Shown here in pieces: positions 8,986-15,705 of a stretch of 43,959 bases of DNA. The DNA lies in NCBI RefSeq assembly GCF_000284415.1, contig NC_017059.1:516935-560893 (forward strand), written 5' to 3'. A model generated the notes under the pieces. That model saw nothing but the letters and a program-made list of their open reading frames with translations, was not told where the DNA came from and ran no database searches. The position numbers and the translations under genes were made by a program. Numbering within the stretch: position 1 is the stretch's first letter; each line of letters opens with the position of its first letter. The DNA comes from Pararhodospirillum photometricum DSM 122. Lineage in GTDB: Bacteria > Pseudomonadota > Alphaproteobacteria > Rhodospirillales > Rhodospirillaceae.

Positions 8986-9843
8986 ATGAGGTCTTTCCGC
9001 GCGCATCGCCTTGCCCTGGCTGGTGCTCTCGCCCTGCCGATGCTTGCCGGCACCGCCCTGGCAGCGGACCCGGATCCGGTGGTGGCGAAGGTCAACGGCA
9101 AGGAGATCCACCTCTCCGCCGTCCAGGAGCGCTTTGAGACCATGAAGGCGGGACAGCCCCAGCTCGCCGCCCTGCCCTTGCAGGTCGTCTACGAGCAGCT
9201 TCTCGACTCGGTGGTCGGCTCGGAGATCGTCACGGCCGCCGGTCGTGAAGCCGGGCTGGAAAAAGACCCAGTGGTGCAAAAGCGCCTGGCCGAGCTGCTG
9301 GATCGCCTGATCGGTGGCGCCTATCTGGAAAAGGTGGTGGACAAGGAAGTCACCGACGCCGCCCTCCAGAAGCGCTACGACGAAATGAAGGCCAAGTTTA
9401 CCCCGGAAAAAGAAGTCCACGCCCGTCACATCCTGGTGGACAGCGAGGACAAGGCCAAGGAAATCATCAAGAAGCTCGACGCCAAGGCCGACTTCGCCGA
9501 ACTGGCCAAGGACTCGGCCGATAGCGCGAGCGGTGCCAGCGGCGGCGATCTTGGCTATTTCACCAAGGACCGCATGGTCAAGGAATTTGCCGACGCCGCT
9601 TTCGCCCTTCAGCCCGGCACCTACTCCAAGGCCCCGGTCAAAAGCGAATTCGGCTGGCACGTGATCAAGGTCGAAGACCTCCGCGACACCAAGTTCCCCG
9701 AGCTCAACGACATCAAGGGCCAGATCCACAGCGAACTGGCTGGCGAAGCCGTGGACGCCAAGGTCAAAGCCCTCAAGGAAAAGGCCAAGATCGACCTGTT
9801 CGGCATGGACGGCAAGCCGCTGCCCGCCCAGCCCGCCCAGTAA
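8986..9843 (+). CDS. Periplasmic peptidyl-prolyl cis-trans isomerase (parvulin, PpiC/SurA type)
   Basis: Secreted folding helper of 285 residues. A Sec signal peptide (1-26) ends LAGTALA before ADPDP. A helical SurA-like N-terminal chaperone region (30-135) follows. The rotamase (parvulin) domain runs about 140-232 with EVHARHILV, FAELAKDSADSASG, GGDLGYF and FGWHVIKVED. A Lys-rich helical tail follows. Start supported by AAGGAA 9 bases upstream. It probably assists outer-membrane or periplasmic protein folding, like the peptidylprolyl isomerases widespread in alphaproteobacteria. A repeat copy begins one base after its stop. Confidence 0.93.
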   Translation: MRSFRAHRLALAGALALPMLAGTALAADPDPVVAKVNGKEIHLSAVQERFETMKAGQPQLAALPLQVVYEQLLDSVVGSEIVTAAGREAGLEKDPVVQKRLAELLDRLIGGAYLEKVVDKEVTDAALQKRYDEMKAKFTPEKEVHARHILVDSEDKAKEIIKKLDAKADFAELAKDSADSASGASGGDLGYFTKDRMVKEFADAAFALQPGTYSKAPVKSEFGWHVIKVEDLRDTKFPELNDIKGQIHSELAGEAVDAKVKALKEKAKIDLFGMDGKPLPAQPAQ

Positions 9844-9844
9844 C

Positions 9845-9879
9845 CGAGGGGTCTGGGGAGGCCGCGCCTCCCCAGCCTT
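9845..9879 (+). repeat. Dispersed palindromic repeat, copy 5
   Basis: Best representative of the family: CTGGGGAGGC (9853-9862), three-base loop, GCCTCCCCAG (9866-9875), then CCTTACTCTTCC. It starts immediately after the parvulin stop codon and can fold as a 10-bp perfect hairpin with a T-rich tail. Confidence 0.9.
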
Positions 9880-9925
9880 ACTCTTCCTGCAAAACCCCCT
9901 GCCCCTATTCTTGGTGAAGACCGCC

Positions 9926-11167
9926 ATGGCCCAGCCCGTTTCGCCCCTCGCGCCCGCGCAGTTCCCCGCCATGCCGCCCGTGTCCGGCGTCGCGCTTTGC
10001 GTGTTCAACACCGGCCTGCGCTACCAGGGGCGCCCCGACCTGCTGGTGGCCCGTCTGGCGCCCGGCACCACGGCGGCCGGCGTCTTCACCCGCTCGCTCA
10101 CCCGCTCGGCCCCCGTGGACTGGTGCCGCCAAGCCCTCGCCGACGGCCAGGGCCTGGGCCGCGTGCTGGTGGTCAACGCCGGCAACGCCAACGCCTTCAC
10201 CGGCCGCAAGGGTGTTGAAACCGTCGAGCGCACTGCGGCCGCCGCCGCCCGCGCCTTTGACTGTCGTGCCGCCGAGGTGTTCATCGCCTCCACCGGCACC
10301 ATCGGCGTGACCCTCGACGATAGCAAGATCACCGCCTTGCTCGAAGGCCCGGCCCCGGCCCAAGCCGGCTCGGCCTCGTGGCACGACGCCGCCTCGGCCA
10401 TCATGACCACCGACACCTTCGCCAAGGGCGCCACCCGCTCGGCCACGGTGGACGGCGTCACGGTCTCGGTGTGCGGCATCGCCAAGGGCTCGGGCATGAT
10501 CGCCCCCGACATGGCCACCATGCTCGCCTACGTCTTCACCGACGCCGCCGTGAGCCCCGCCGTACTCCAGGCGTGGCTGCGCGAGGGCGTGGACCGCTCG
10601 TTCAACGCCATCACCGTGGACAGCGACACCTCGACCTCCGACACCTTGATGCTGTTCGCCACCGGCGCCGCCGGTCATGCCCCCGTGGTCGCCGATGACG
10701 ACCCGCGCGCCGCCGCCTTGCGCGCCGCCCTGTTCGAGGTCCTGCTTGATCTCGCCCATCAGGTGGTGCGCGACGGCGAAGGCGCCACCCGTTTTGTCAG
10801 CGTGCGCGTCACCGGCGCCCGCAGCGATCAGGCGGCGCGGCGCATTGCTCTCGCCATCGCCAACTCACCCCTGGTCAAGACCGCCATCGCCGGCGCCGAC
10901 GCCAACTGGGGCCGCATCGTCATGGCCGTGGGCAAGTCGGGCGAGGAAGCCGACCGCGACCGGCTCCAGGTCCGGGTCGGCGGCGTGCTGATCGCCGCCG
11001 AGGGCGAGCCGGTCGCCGACTACGACGAAACCCCGGTCGCCCAGCACATGCAAGGCCGCGAGATCGACATCGAGGTGGATCTTGGCTTGGCCGAGGGCCG
11101 CTCCCAAGTGTGGACCTGCGACCTGACCCACCGCTACATCGACATCAACGCCGATTACCGGACCTGA
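9926..11167 (+). CDS. argJ: Bifunctional ornithine acetyltransferase / N-acetylglutamate synthase
   Basis: Cytoplasmic arginine-biosynthesis enzyme that recycles the acetyl group from N-acetylornithine to glutamate and can also make N-acetylglutamate from acetyl-CoA. It is made as a 413-residue precursor that cuts itself into alpha and beta chains. The cleavage site is KGSGMIAPDMA|TMLAY, with nucleophile Thr198. Other family marks are VVNAGNANAFTG, SSTGTIG-type FIASTGTIG, and the C-terminal ANWGRIVMAVG. ATG 9926 is preferred (GGTGAAGA ahead); TTG or GTG five codons upstream is possible. mutT starts one base past its stop. Confidence 0.96.
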   Translation: MAQPVSPLAPAQFPAMPPVSGVALCVFNTGLRYQGRPDLLVARLAPGTTAAGVFTRSLTRSAPVDWCRQALADGQGLGRVLVVNAGNANAFTGRKGVETVERTAAAAARAFDCRAAEVFIASTGTIGVTLDDSKITALLEGPAPAQAGSASWHDAASAIMTTDTFAKGATRSATVDGVTVSVCGIAKGSGMIAPDMATMLAYVFTDAAVSPAVLQAWLREGVDRSFNAITVDSDTSTSDTLMLFATGAAGHAPVVADDDPRAAALRAALFEVLLDLAHQVVRDGEGATRFVSVRVTGARSDQAARRIALAIANSPLVKTAIAGADANWGRIVMAVGKSGEEADRDRLQVRVGGVLIAAEGEPVADYDETPVAQHMQGREIDIEVDLGLAEGRSQVWTCDLTHRYIDINADYRT

Positions 11168-11168
11168 C

Positions 11169-11633
11169 ATGAACGCCGACGACGACGAAGACGACGGCTG
11201 CCGGGCGGCGGGGCGCGTTCCCCCGCCCCACGGCCTGCCGCTGCTGCTGGTGGTGGCCGCCGCGCTCATTGATGCCGATGGCCGCGTGCTGCTGGCCCAG
11301 CGCCCCCCGGGCCGCTCCTTGGCCGGCTTGTGGGAATTCCCGGGCGGCAAGCTGGCCGAGGGCGAAACCCCCGAGGCCGCCCTGGTGCGCGAACTCGACG
11401 AGGAACTGGGCATCGACACCCGCCATAGCTGCCTCGCCCCCCTGGCCTTCGCCTCGCACAGCACCCCCGAGTTTCATCTGCTGATGCCCCTCTACGCCTG
11501 TCGCCGCTGGCACGGCACCCCGGTGGGGCGCGAAGGCCAAGCCCTGGCCTGGGTCCGGCCCAACCGGCTGCGCGACTACCCCATGCCCCCGGCCGACCTC
11601 CCTTTGATCCCGATCCTCCAGGACTGGCTCTAA
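11169..11633 (+). CDS. mutT: MutT-type Nudix hydrolase (8-oxo-dGTP diphosphatase)
   Basis: A 154-residue Nudix protein that should clean 8-oxo-dGTP from the nucleotide pool. The Nudix box is intact: GGKLAEGETPEAALVRELDEE-LGI, with preceding LLAQRPPGRSLAGLWEFPGG, which is the MutT subfamily pattern. The Asp-rich head (MNADDDEDDG) is unusual. It starts one base after the argJ stop and is cotranscribed with it. The C-terminal LPLIPILQDWL is typical of MutT. Confidence 0.93.
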   Translation: MNADDDEDDGCRAAGRVPPPHGLPLLLVVAAALIDADGRVLLAQRPPGRSLAGLWEFPGGKLAEGETPEAALVRELDEELGIDTRHSCLAPLAFASHSTPEFHLLMPLYACRRWHGTPVGREGQALAWVRPNRLRDYPMPPADLPLIPILQDWL

Positions 11634-11637
11634 GGAT

Positions 11638-11672
11638 CGAGGGGTCTGGGGAGGCCGCGCCTCCCCGGCCTT
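11638..11672 (+). repeat. Dispersed palindromic repeat, copy 6 (left half of mirrored pair)
   Basis: Family copy four bases after the mutT stop with one change (CCCCGG for CCCCAG), followed by TTTTTT. Together with the inverted copy at 11682-11717 it makes an 80-base palindrome. Confidence 0.88.
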
Positions 11673-11681
11673 CCTTTTTTT

Positions 11682-11717
11682 AAGGCTGGGGAGGCGCGGC
11701 CTCCCCAGACCCCTCGA
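11682..11717 (-). repeat. Dispersed palindromic repeat, copy 7 (right half of mirrored pair)
   Basis: Same element in the opposite orientation, 9 bases from copy 6. The pair could act as a strong terminator in both directions ahead of the CinA-like gene. Confidence 0.88.
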
Positions 11718-11762
11718 TTCCTTGTTGAATCCTGACGGTCCTTTGTCTTCCAGAGGTGTGCC

Positions 11763-12875
11763 ATGCCCAGCGCCGCGTTGATCATCATCGGCAACGAAAT
11801 CCTCTCCGGTCGCACGACCGACGCCAATATTCCCTGGTTGACGCGCCGCCTGGGCGAGTTGGGCATCCCGGTGCGGGAAATCCGCGTGGTGGCCGACGTG
11901 CCAGAGGCCATCGTCGCGGCGGTCAACGCCCTGCGCCCGCAGCATGCCTATGTGTTCACCACCGGCGGCATCGGCCCCACCCACGACGACATCACCACCG
12001 CCTGCGTCGCCGCCGCCTTCGGCGTGCCGGTCCTGCGTCACCCCGAGGCCGAGCGCCGCCTGCGCGCCTACTTCGACGAGCGCGGCACCGAGGCCAACGC
12101 GGCACGCCTGCGCATGGCCGATATTCCCGAAGGCGCCGACCTGATCGACAACCCGGTCAGCGTCGCCCCCGGCTTCCGCCTGGGCAATGTCCACGTGCTG
12201 CCCGGCGTGCCACGCATCATGCAAGCCATGTTTGAAGGCCTCGCCCACACCCTGGTGGGCGGCCCGCCCGTGCTCTCGGTGTCGGTGCGCGGCCACGTGC
12301 GCGAAGGCGACATCGCCGACGCCCTGCGCGACCTGCAAGCCCAGTATCCCAGCGTGGACCTCGGCAGCTACCCCTTTGCCCAGGGGGATCGCATCGGTAC
12401 CAGTTTGGTGGCGCGCGGCACCGATGCCGCCCTCCTGCACACGGTGTGCGAAGCCCTGGAAGCCTTGATGCGCCCTCACGACGACGCCTTGGAGATCACC
12501 CCCCTGCCCCCGCCCCCCCCCCGGAAAGCCCGCGCCCATGACCCTGACCGACGACCAGATCCTGCGCTACTCCCGCCACATCCTGTTGCCCGAAGTGGGC
12601 GGCCGGGGTCAGGACCGCTTGCGACAGGCTCGGGTCCTGGTGGTCGGGGCCGGGGGCTTGGGCTCGCCGCTGCTCTATTACTTGGCGGCGGTCGGAATCG
12701 GCACCTTGGTGGTGGTCGATGGCGACTACGTGGACCTCTCCAACCTCCAGCGCCAGATTCTCCACACCACAGCCCGCGTCGATCACCCCAAAGTGGAAAG
12801 CGCCGCCGAGGCCCTGCGCGCCCTCAATCCCGATGTCCGACTGGAATTGCACCACGACCGCCTGAGCGTGGATAA
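11763..12875 (+). CDS. CinA/MoaB-like molybdopterin-binding domain protein, with likely C-run frameshift at its end
   Basis: N-terminal domain of the CinA/MoCF_biosynth family, which binds molybdopterin-like nucleotides; the C-terminal amidase domain of full CinA is absent. Recognisable: ALIIIGNEILSGRTTDANIP, VFTTGGIGPTHDDITT, LPGVPRIMQAMFE. Homology ends near residue 247 (about 12505). The frame then passes a run of ten C (12513-12522) and stays open to 12875, but that tail is only a shadow of the next gene. One extra C, or -1 slippage there, would end the protein at TGA 12539-12541, overlapping the next ATG as ATGA. I think the real end is 12541. Exact substrate is unknown. Confidence 0.82.
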   Translation: MPSAALIIIGNEILSGRTTDANIPWLTRRLGELGIPVREIRVVADVPEAIVAAVNALRPQHAYVFTTGGIGPTHDDITTACVAAAFGVPVLRHPEAERRLRAYFDERGTEANAARLRMADIPEGADLIDNPVSVAPGFRLGNVHVLPGVPRIMQAMFEGLAHTLVGGPPVLSVSVRGHVREGDIADALRDLQAQYPSVDLGSYPFAQGDRIGTSLVARGTDAALLHTVCEALEALMRPHDDALEITPLPPPPPRKARAHDPDRRPDPALLPPHPVARSGRPGSGPLATGSGPGGRGRGLGLAAALLLGGGRNRHLGGGRWRLRGPLQPPAPDSPHHSPRRSPQSGKRRRGPARPQSRCPTGIAPRPPERG

Positions 12876-13338
12876 CGTCCAGGCCTTGGTCGAGGACTGC
12901 GATCTGGTCGCCGACTGCTCCGACAACTTCGCCACCCGCTTCCTGGTCAACGACGCCTGCTACATGGCCCGCCGTCCCCTGGTCAGCGCCGCCGTCCTGG
13001 GCTTTGAGGGCCAGCTTTCAACGTACCGCCCCCATCGCGGCGGCCCCTGTTACCGCTGCCTAGTCCCCGCTCTCCCCTCCAGCCGCCCTACTTGTGCCGA
13101 AGCCGGCGTGCTGGGCTCGGTCGTCGGCGTGCTCGGCAGCCTGCAAGCCACGGAAGTGATCAAAGAACTCCTCGACATCGGCCGCTCCATGGCCGGGCGC
13201 TTGATGATCGTCGATGCCCTGGAAGGCGAAATCCGCACCGTGCGCCTCAAGCCCGACCCCGAATGCGCCCTGTGCGGTCCCCACCCGACCTTGAAAGGCC
13301 TCGACATCCACCGGCGCCCCTCCCATGCCGCCTCCTGA
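12538..13338 (+). CDS. MoeB/ThiF-type E1-like adenylyltransferase
   Basis: Activates the C-terminal glycine of a small sulfur-carrier protein (MoaD or ThiS type) by adenylation, for molybdopterin or thiamine synthesis. The 266 residues show LRYSRHILLPEVGG, the nucleotide-binding VLVVGAGGLGSPLLYYLAAVG, VDLSNLQRQILH, and DCSDNFATRFLVNDAC. The PTCAEAGVLGSVVG segment has the catalytic Cys, and two zinc pairs are CYRC and CALC. No rhodanese domain is attached. Its ATG probably overlaps the preceding gene's stop (see the C-run). MoeB versus ThiF cannot be decided from sequence alone; the CinA/MoaB-like neighbour leans to molybdopterin. Confidence 0.9.
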   Translation: MTLTDDQILRYSRHILLPEVGGRGQDRLRQARVLVVGAGGLGSPLLYYLAAVGIGTLVVVDGDYVDLSNLQRQILHTTARVDHPKVESAAEALRALNPDVRLELHHDRLSVDNVQALVEDCDLVADCSDNFATRFLVNDACYMARRPLVSAAVLGFEGQLSTYRPHRGGPCYRCLVPALPSSRPTCAEAGVLGSVVGVLGSLQATEVIKELLDIGRSMAGRLMIVDALEGEIRTVRLKPDPECALCGPHPTLKGLDIHRRPSHAAS

Positions 13339-13756
13339 CGTCGGTCCTGCCTTCCGCGCCGTGGTGCTGTCGGGCGCCTACGAACGCGTCCACCACGCCC
13401 TGGTCCTCGCCGCCACCGCCGCCGCCCTCGGCCGCCCCACCGCCTTGTTCTTCACCATGAGCGGCTGCACCACCGTGACCCGGGATACGGACGGAACGCC
13501 GGGCTGGCACCGCCTCACCCCCACCCCCTCCCATCCCTCGGCCGCCGCCGAGGACGCCGCCCTTAAGGCTCGGGGCGTCGCCGATCTCGAGACCCTGCTA
13601 ACCTCGGTGGTCGCCTTGGGCGGGGCCGTCTTGGTGTGCGAAGCGGGTCTGCCCGAGGGGTCGTGGGGAGGCCGCGCCTCCCCAGCCTTAAAAAAAACAA
13701 GGAAAGGCTGGGGAGGCGCGGCCTCCCCAGACCCCTCGTTACGAGGAGCGCTGTAG
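13325..13756 (+). CDS. DsrE/F-like protein, C-terminus replaced by repeat sequence
   Basis: Residues 1-107 resemble a DsrE/DsrF-like sulfur-relay or peroxiredoxin-like domain (VVLSGAYERVHHALVLAATA, ALFFTMSGC, VVALGGAVLVCEAGL). From residue about 110 the frame runs straight into a mirrored pair of the dispersed repeat (13654-13738), giving an artificial tail (SWGGRASPALKKTRKGWGG). Relatives normally have another 30-50 residues after VCE-x-GL, so the gene looks truncated by the repeat. It overlaps the MoeB-like gene's end by 14 bases, so it is in that operon and fits a sulfur-transfer theme. It may be non-functional. Confidence 0.72.
   Translation: MPPPDVGPAFRAVVLSGAYERVHHALVLAATAAALGRPTALFFTMSGCTTVTRDTDGTPGWHRLTPTPSHPSAAAEDAALKARGVADLETLLTSVVALGGAVLVCEAGLPEGSWGGRASPALKKTRKGWGGAASPDPSLRGAL
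13654..13689 (+). repeat. Dispersed palindromic repeat, copy 8 (left half of mirrored pair)
   Basis: Family copy lying inside the reading frame of the DsrE-like gene, followed by eight A. It differs from the consensus by GTCGTGGGG for GTCTGGGG. Confidence 0.9.
13704..13738 (-). repeat. Dispersed palindromic repeat, copy 9 (right half of mirrored pair)
   Basis: Inverted copy 14 bases from copy 8. It abuts the gmhB stop codon (13739-13741) directly, the same stop-adjacent placement as the other copies, here for a minus-strand gene. Confidence 0.9.
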
Positions 13757-14293
13757 GATCAAGCGGGCGGCGGCGTCGAGGTCATCGACAATCGGGGCAT
13801 CGCGGTAGCCACTGGTCGCCTCGACCTGTCGGCCATAGCCGGTGCGCACCAGGATGGAAAAGGCGCCAACCGTGCGCCCCAGGTCGAGATCGGCCTTCTT
13901 GTCGCCGACCATGAAAGCCCGGCGGGGGTCGAACGGGTTCTGTTTTTGCGCCGCCTCGACCAGCCCGGGGCGGGGCTTGCGGCAGGCGCAGCCGTCGTCG
14001 GGACCGTGGGGGCAGGCGTGGATGCCCTCCAGCACCACGCCCTCGGCGGCCAACAGGTCACGCAGGCGGGCATGGATGGCGTCGAGGGCGGCGGGGGTGA
14101 TCAGGCCGCGCGCGATCCCCGACTGGTTGGTGACCACCACCAGGGCAAAGCCGGCCTGGGCCAACCGCCGCAGGCCCGAGGCAACCCCGGGCAGCAAGCG
14201 GAGTTGGTCCGGGTGGGCCAGATAGTGGACTTCCTCGTTGATGGTTCCATCCCGATCCAGCAGAACCACGCGGCGGTCGCTTGCAACGCTCAC
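13739..14293 (-). CDS. gmhB: D-glycero-D-manno-heptose 1,7-bisphosphate phosphatase
   Basis: HAD-superfamily enzyme that removes the C7 phosphate of heptose bisphosphate in the pathway to ADP- or GDP-heptose for lipopolysaccharide. The 184-residue protein has HAD motif I VLLDRDGTINEE, motif II VVTNQSGIARG, the GmhB zinc site CPHGPDDGCACRKPRPG, and the metal motif MVGDKKADLDLG. A GTG start is chosen because GGGGAGGAG lies 6 bases upstream. That GTG overlaps the stop of the preceding gene (GTGA), so they are coupled. Upstream open frame is a shadow. Confidence 0.93.
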   Translation of the reverse strand: MSVASDRRVVLLDRDGTINEEVHYLAHPDQLRLLPGVASGLRRLAQAGFALVVVTNQSGIARGLITPAALDAIHARLRDLLAAEGVVLEGIHACPHGPDDGCACRKPRPGLVEAAQKQNPFDPRRAFMVGDKKADLDLGRTVGAFSILVRTGYGRQVEATSGYRDAPIVDDLDAAARLILQRSS

Positions 14294-15093
14294 ACGCTCT
14301 CCTCCCCTTGGGGGTTGATGAACAAGCCGCCCATGACGCGGTGGCGGACCTGAAGGGTGCGGTCCTCCTCGCCGGGCGGCGCCAGATCCCAAAGCCAACG
14401 GCTGCCCTCGATCCGGGGCCGGGCCCCGTACAAGATATCGTAGCGCGTCGCCCCCTCCTCGCCGGTGGTCGGGCGTTCCTCGCGCTCGAAATCGGTGATC
14501 AGACACACCGTGCCGGAGCAGCAGGCCAGGGCGGCCAGATGGGCGTCGATCAGGGCGCGGGCCACGGCATCTTGGGCCTCCCAGGCGACGCCGTGCTGGT
14601 CGAGGAAGCGGCGCGGCACGATGGCAAGCTGGCTTAAGAGATTGGCCGAAACCACCAGATCGGCCTCGCCCGCCTCAGGCGGCAAAGGCGCCGGACTGGG
14701 CGGGACCAGCCGGTCAACACCGGGCTGGAGGGCTGGCAACAGGCCGCTCAGATCCATCGCCACCGCCTCGACCCCCGGATGATGGCGCTGGGCGGCACGC
14801 ACGGCCCGCGACAACACGACATCGACCAGCACCACCCGGCGATAGCGCGCCACCAGGGCCTCCAGGGGAATCTCCAGCAAGATCCCGGCGCCCAGAACCA
14901 CCGCCAGTTCCTGGCCCGGCGTGGTCTCCGCCACCCGCCAGACGGCGGCCCGAGCCGCCTCGCGGTGAGGCGCCCACGCCGCCGCCAAGCGCCGAGCCCG
15001 GGCGGCAAACGCCACCTGCTCATGCACCAACCCCAGACGCTGCGCCTCCCGCGAGGCCGGGGTCAGCAGTGTCTCGAAAAGCTCCCGCAGCAT
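14290..15093 (-). CDS. Conserved hypothetical, methyltransferase-like fold
   Basis: A 267-residue protein. AVVLGAGILLEIPLE (about 65-80) followed by VVLVDVVLSRAV resembles SAM-binding motifs I and II of class I methyltransferases, and DLVVSANLLSQL resembles motif IV. The C-terminal half (RYDILYGARPRIEG, then WLWDLAPPGEEDRT) is not one I know. ATG 15093 is used with GGGAGGGG just ahead. It overlaps gmhB by GTGA, so it may act in surface-sugar metabolism, but that is only context. Substrate unknown. Confidence 0.72.
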   Translation of the reverse strand: MLRELFETLLTPASREAQRLGLVHEQVAFAARARRLAAAWAPHREAARAAVWRVAETTPGQELAVVLGAGILLEIPLEALVARYRRVVLVDVVLSRAVRAAQRHHPGVEAVAMDLSGLLPALQPGVDRLVPPSPAPLPPEAGEADLVVSANLLSQLAIVPRRFLDQHGVAWEAQDAVARALIDAHLAALACCSGTVCLITDFEREERPTTGEEGATRYDILYGARPRIEGSRWLWDLAPPGEEDRTLQVRHRVMGGLFINPQGEESV

Positions 15094-15113
15094 CGGCCCC
15101 CCTCCCAAGAGAC

Positions 15114-15147
15114 CGAGGGGTCTGGGGAAGCCCGCCTCCCCAGCCTT
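15114..15147 (+). repeat. Dispersed palindromic repeat, copy 10
   Basis: Family copy with centre GGGGAAGCCCGCCTCCCC and a T-rich tail. It lies between two minus-strand genes in the plus orientation, so here it is not behind a stop codon in its own direction. Confidence 0.8.
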
Positions 15148-15166
15148 CCTGATCCCCTTTTTTTCT

Positions 15167-15643
15167 TTATTGCGAATGCAGCGGACTATCGTCCTTCAGG
15201 CGTTCGGTCATGTCGAGAATCAAGGTGGTGAGAAACCGCCGGGTCATGTCCTGGGCCTGAACCGCATAAAACGGGTCGCAGGCCGGGGCACAGGCCTGGG
15301 GTTTGGTTTGCACGGCGTTGAAGACCCGACTGAGCGGCTCGTCGAGCTGACCAAGAACCGCTTTGAGACCGCCCGGACCAAACGCGTCGGCGGGGTAGAA
15401 GGTGCTCGCCACCTCGACGGCCAAGGCGCGCAGGCAGACGATCTCGGTCGCCATCACCGTTTTCAGGCGCTCGGGATCACCGGAATCCTCGGCGGCGCTG
15501 TCGCCGGCGGCACAGGCGGCCAGCCGGTCGGGCACCGCGTCGAGTTGCGCGAAGGTTTTGGGATCCAGCGGGCCGGCCTGGGCCCCTTGAATTAGGACCA
15601 ATCCCAAGGTCATGCCGAGCCCCCCTCCCACCACACGCCGCAT
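15167..15643 (-). CDS. Small secreted protein of unknown function
   Basis: A 158-residue protein with a Sec signal peptide (1-23, MRRVV then GLGMTLGLVLIQGAQA before GPLDP). The mature part is mostly helical and contains five cysteines (CAAGD, VCLRAL, ACAPAC-type pairs), which may form disulfides in the periplasm. AAGGAGG 6 bases ahead supports the start. It lies upstream of the methyltransferase-like gene and downstream of mutL on the same strand. I do not recognise the family. Confidence 0.75.
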   Translation of the reverse strand: MRRVVGGGLGMTLGLVLIQGAQAGPLDPKTFAQLDAVPDRLAACAAGDSAAEDSGDPERLKTVMATEIVCLRALAVEVASTFYPADAFGPGGLKAVLGQLDEPLSRVFNAVQTKPQACAPACDPFYAVQAQDMTRRFLTTLILDMTERLKDDSPLHSQ

Positions 15644-15705
15644 GGCGCCCCTCCTTCCGCGCTGAGGTCACGAGATCTTGTCCGTCCCCCCCGCTCCCGG
15701 CTGGG

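Noticed and set aside
8644..10011. 455-codon minus-strand frame opposite the parvulin gene
   Set aside because: Shadow of a certain gene; low-complexity product.
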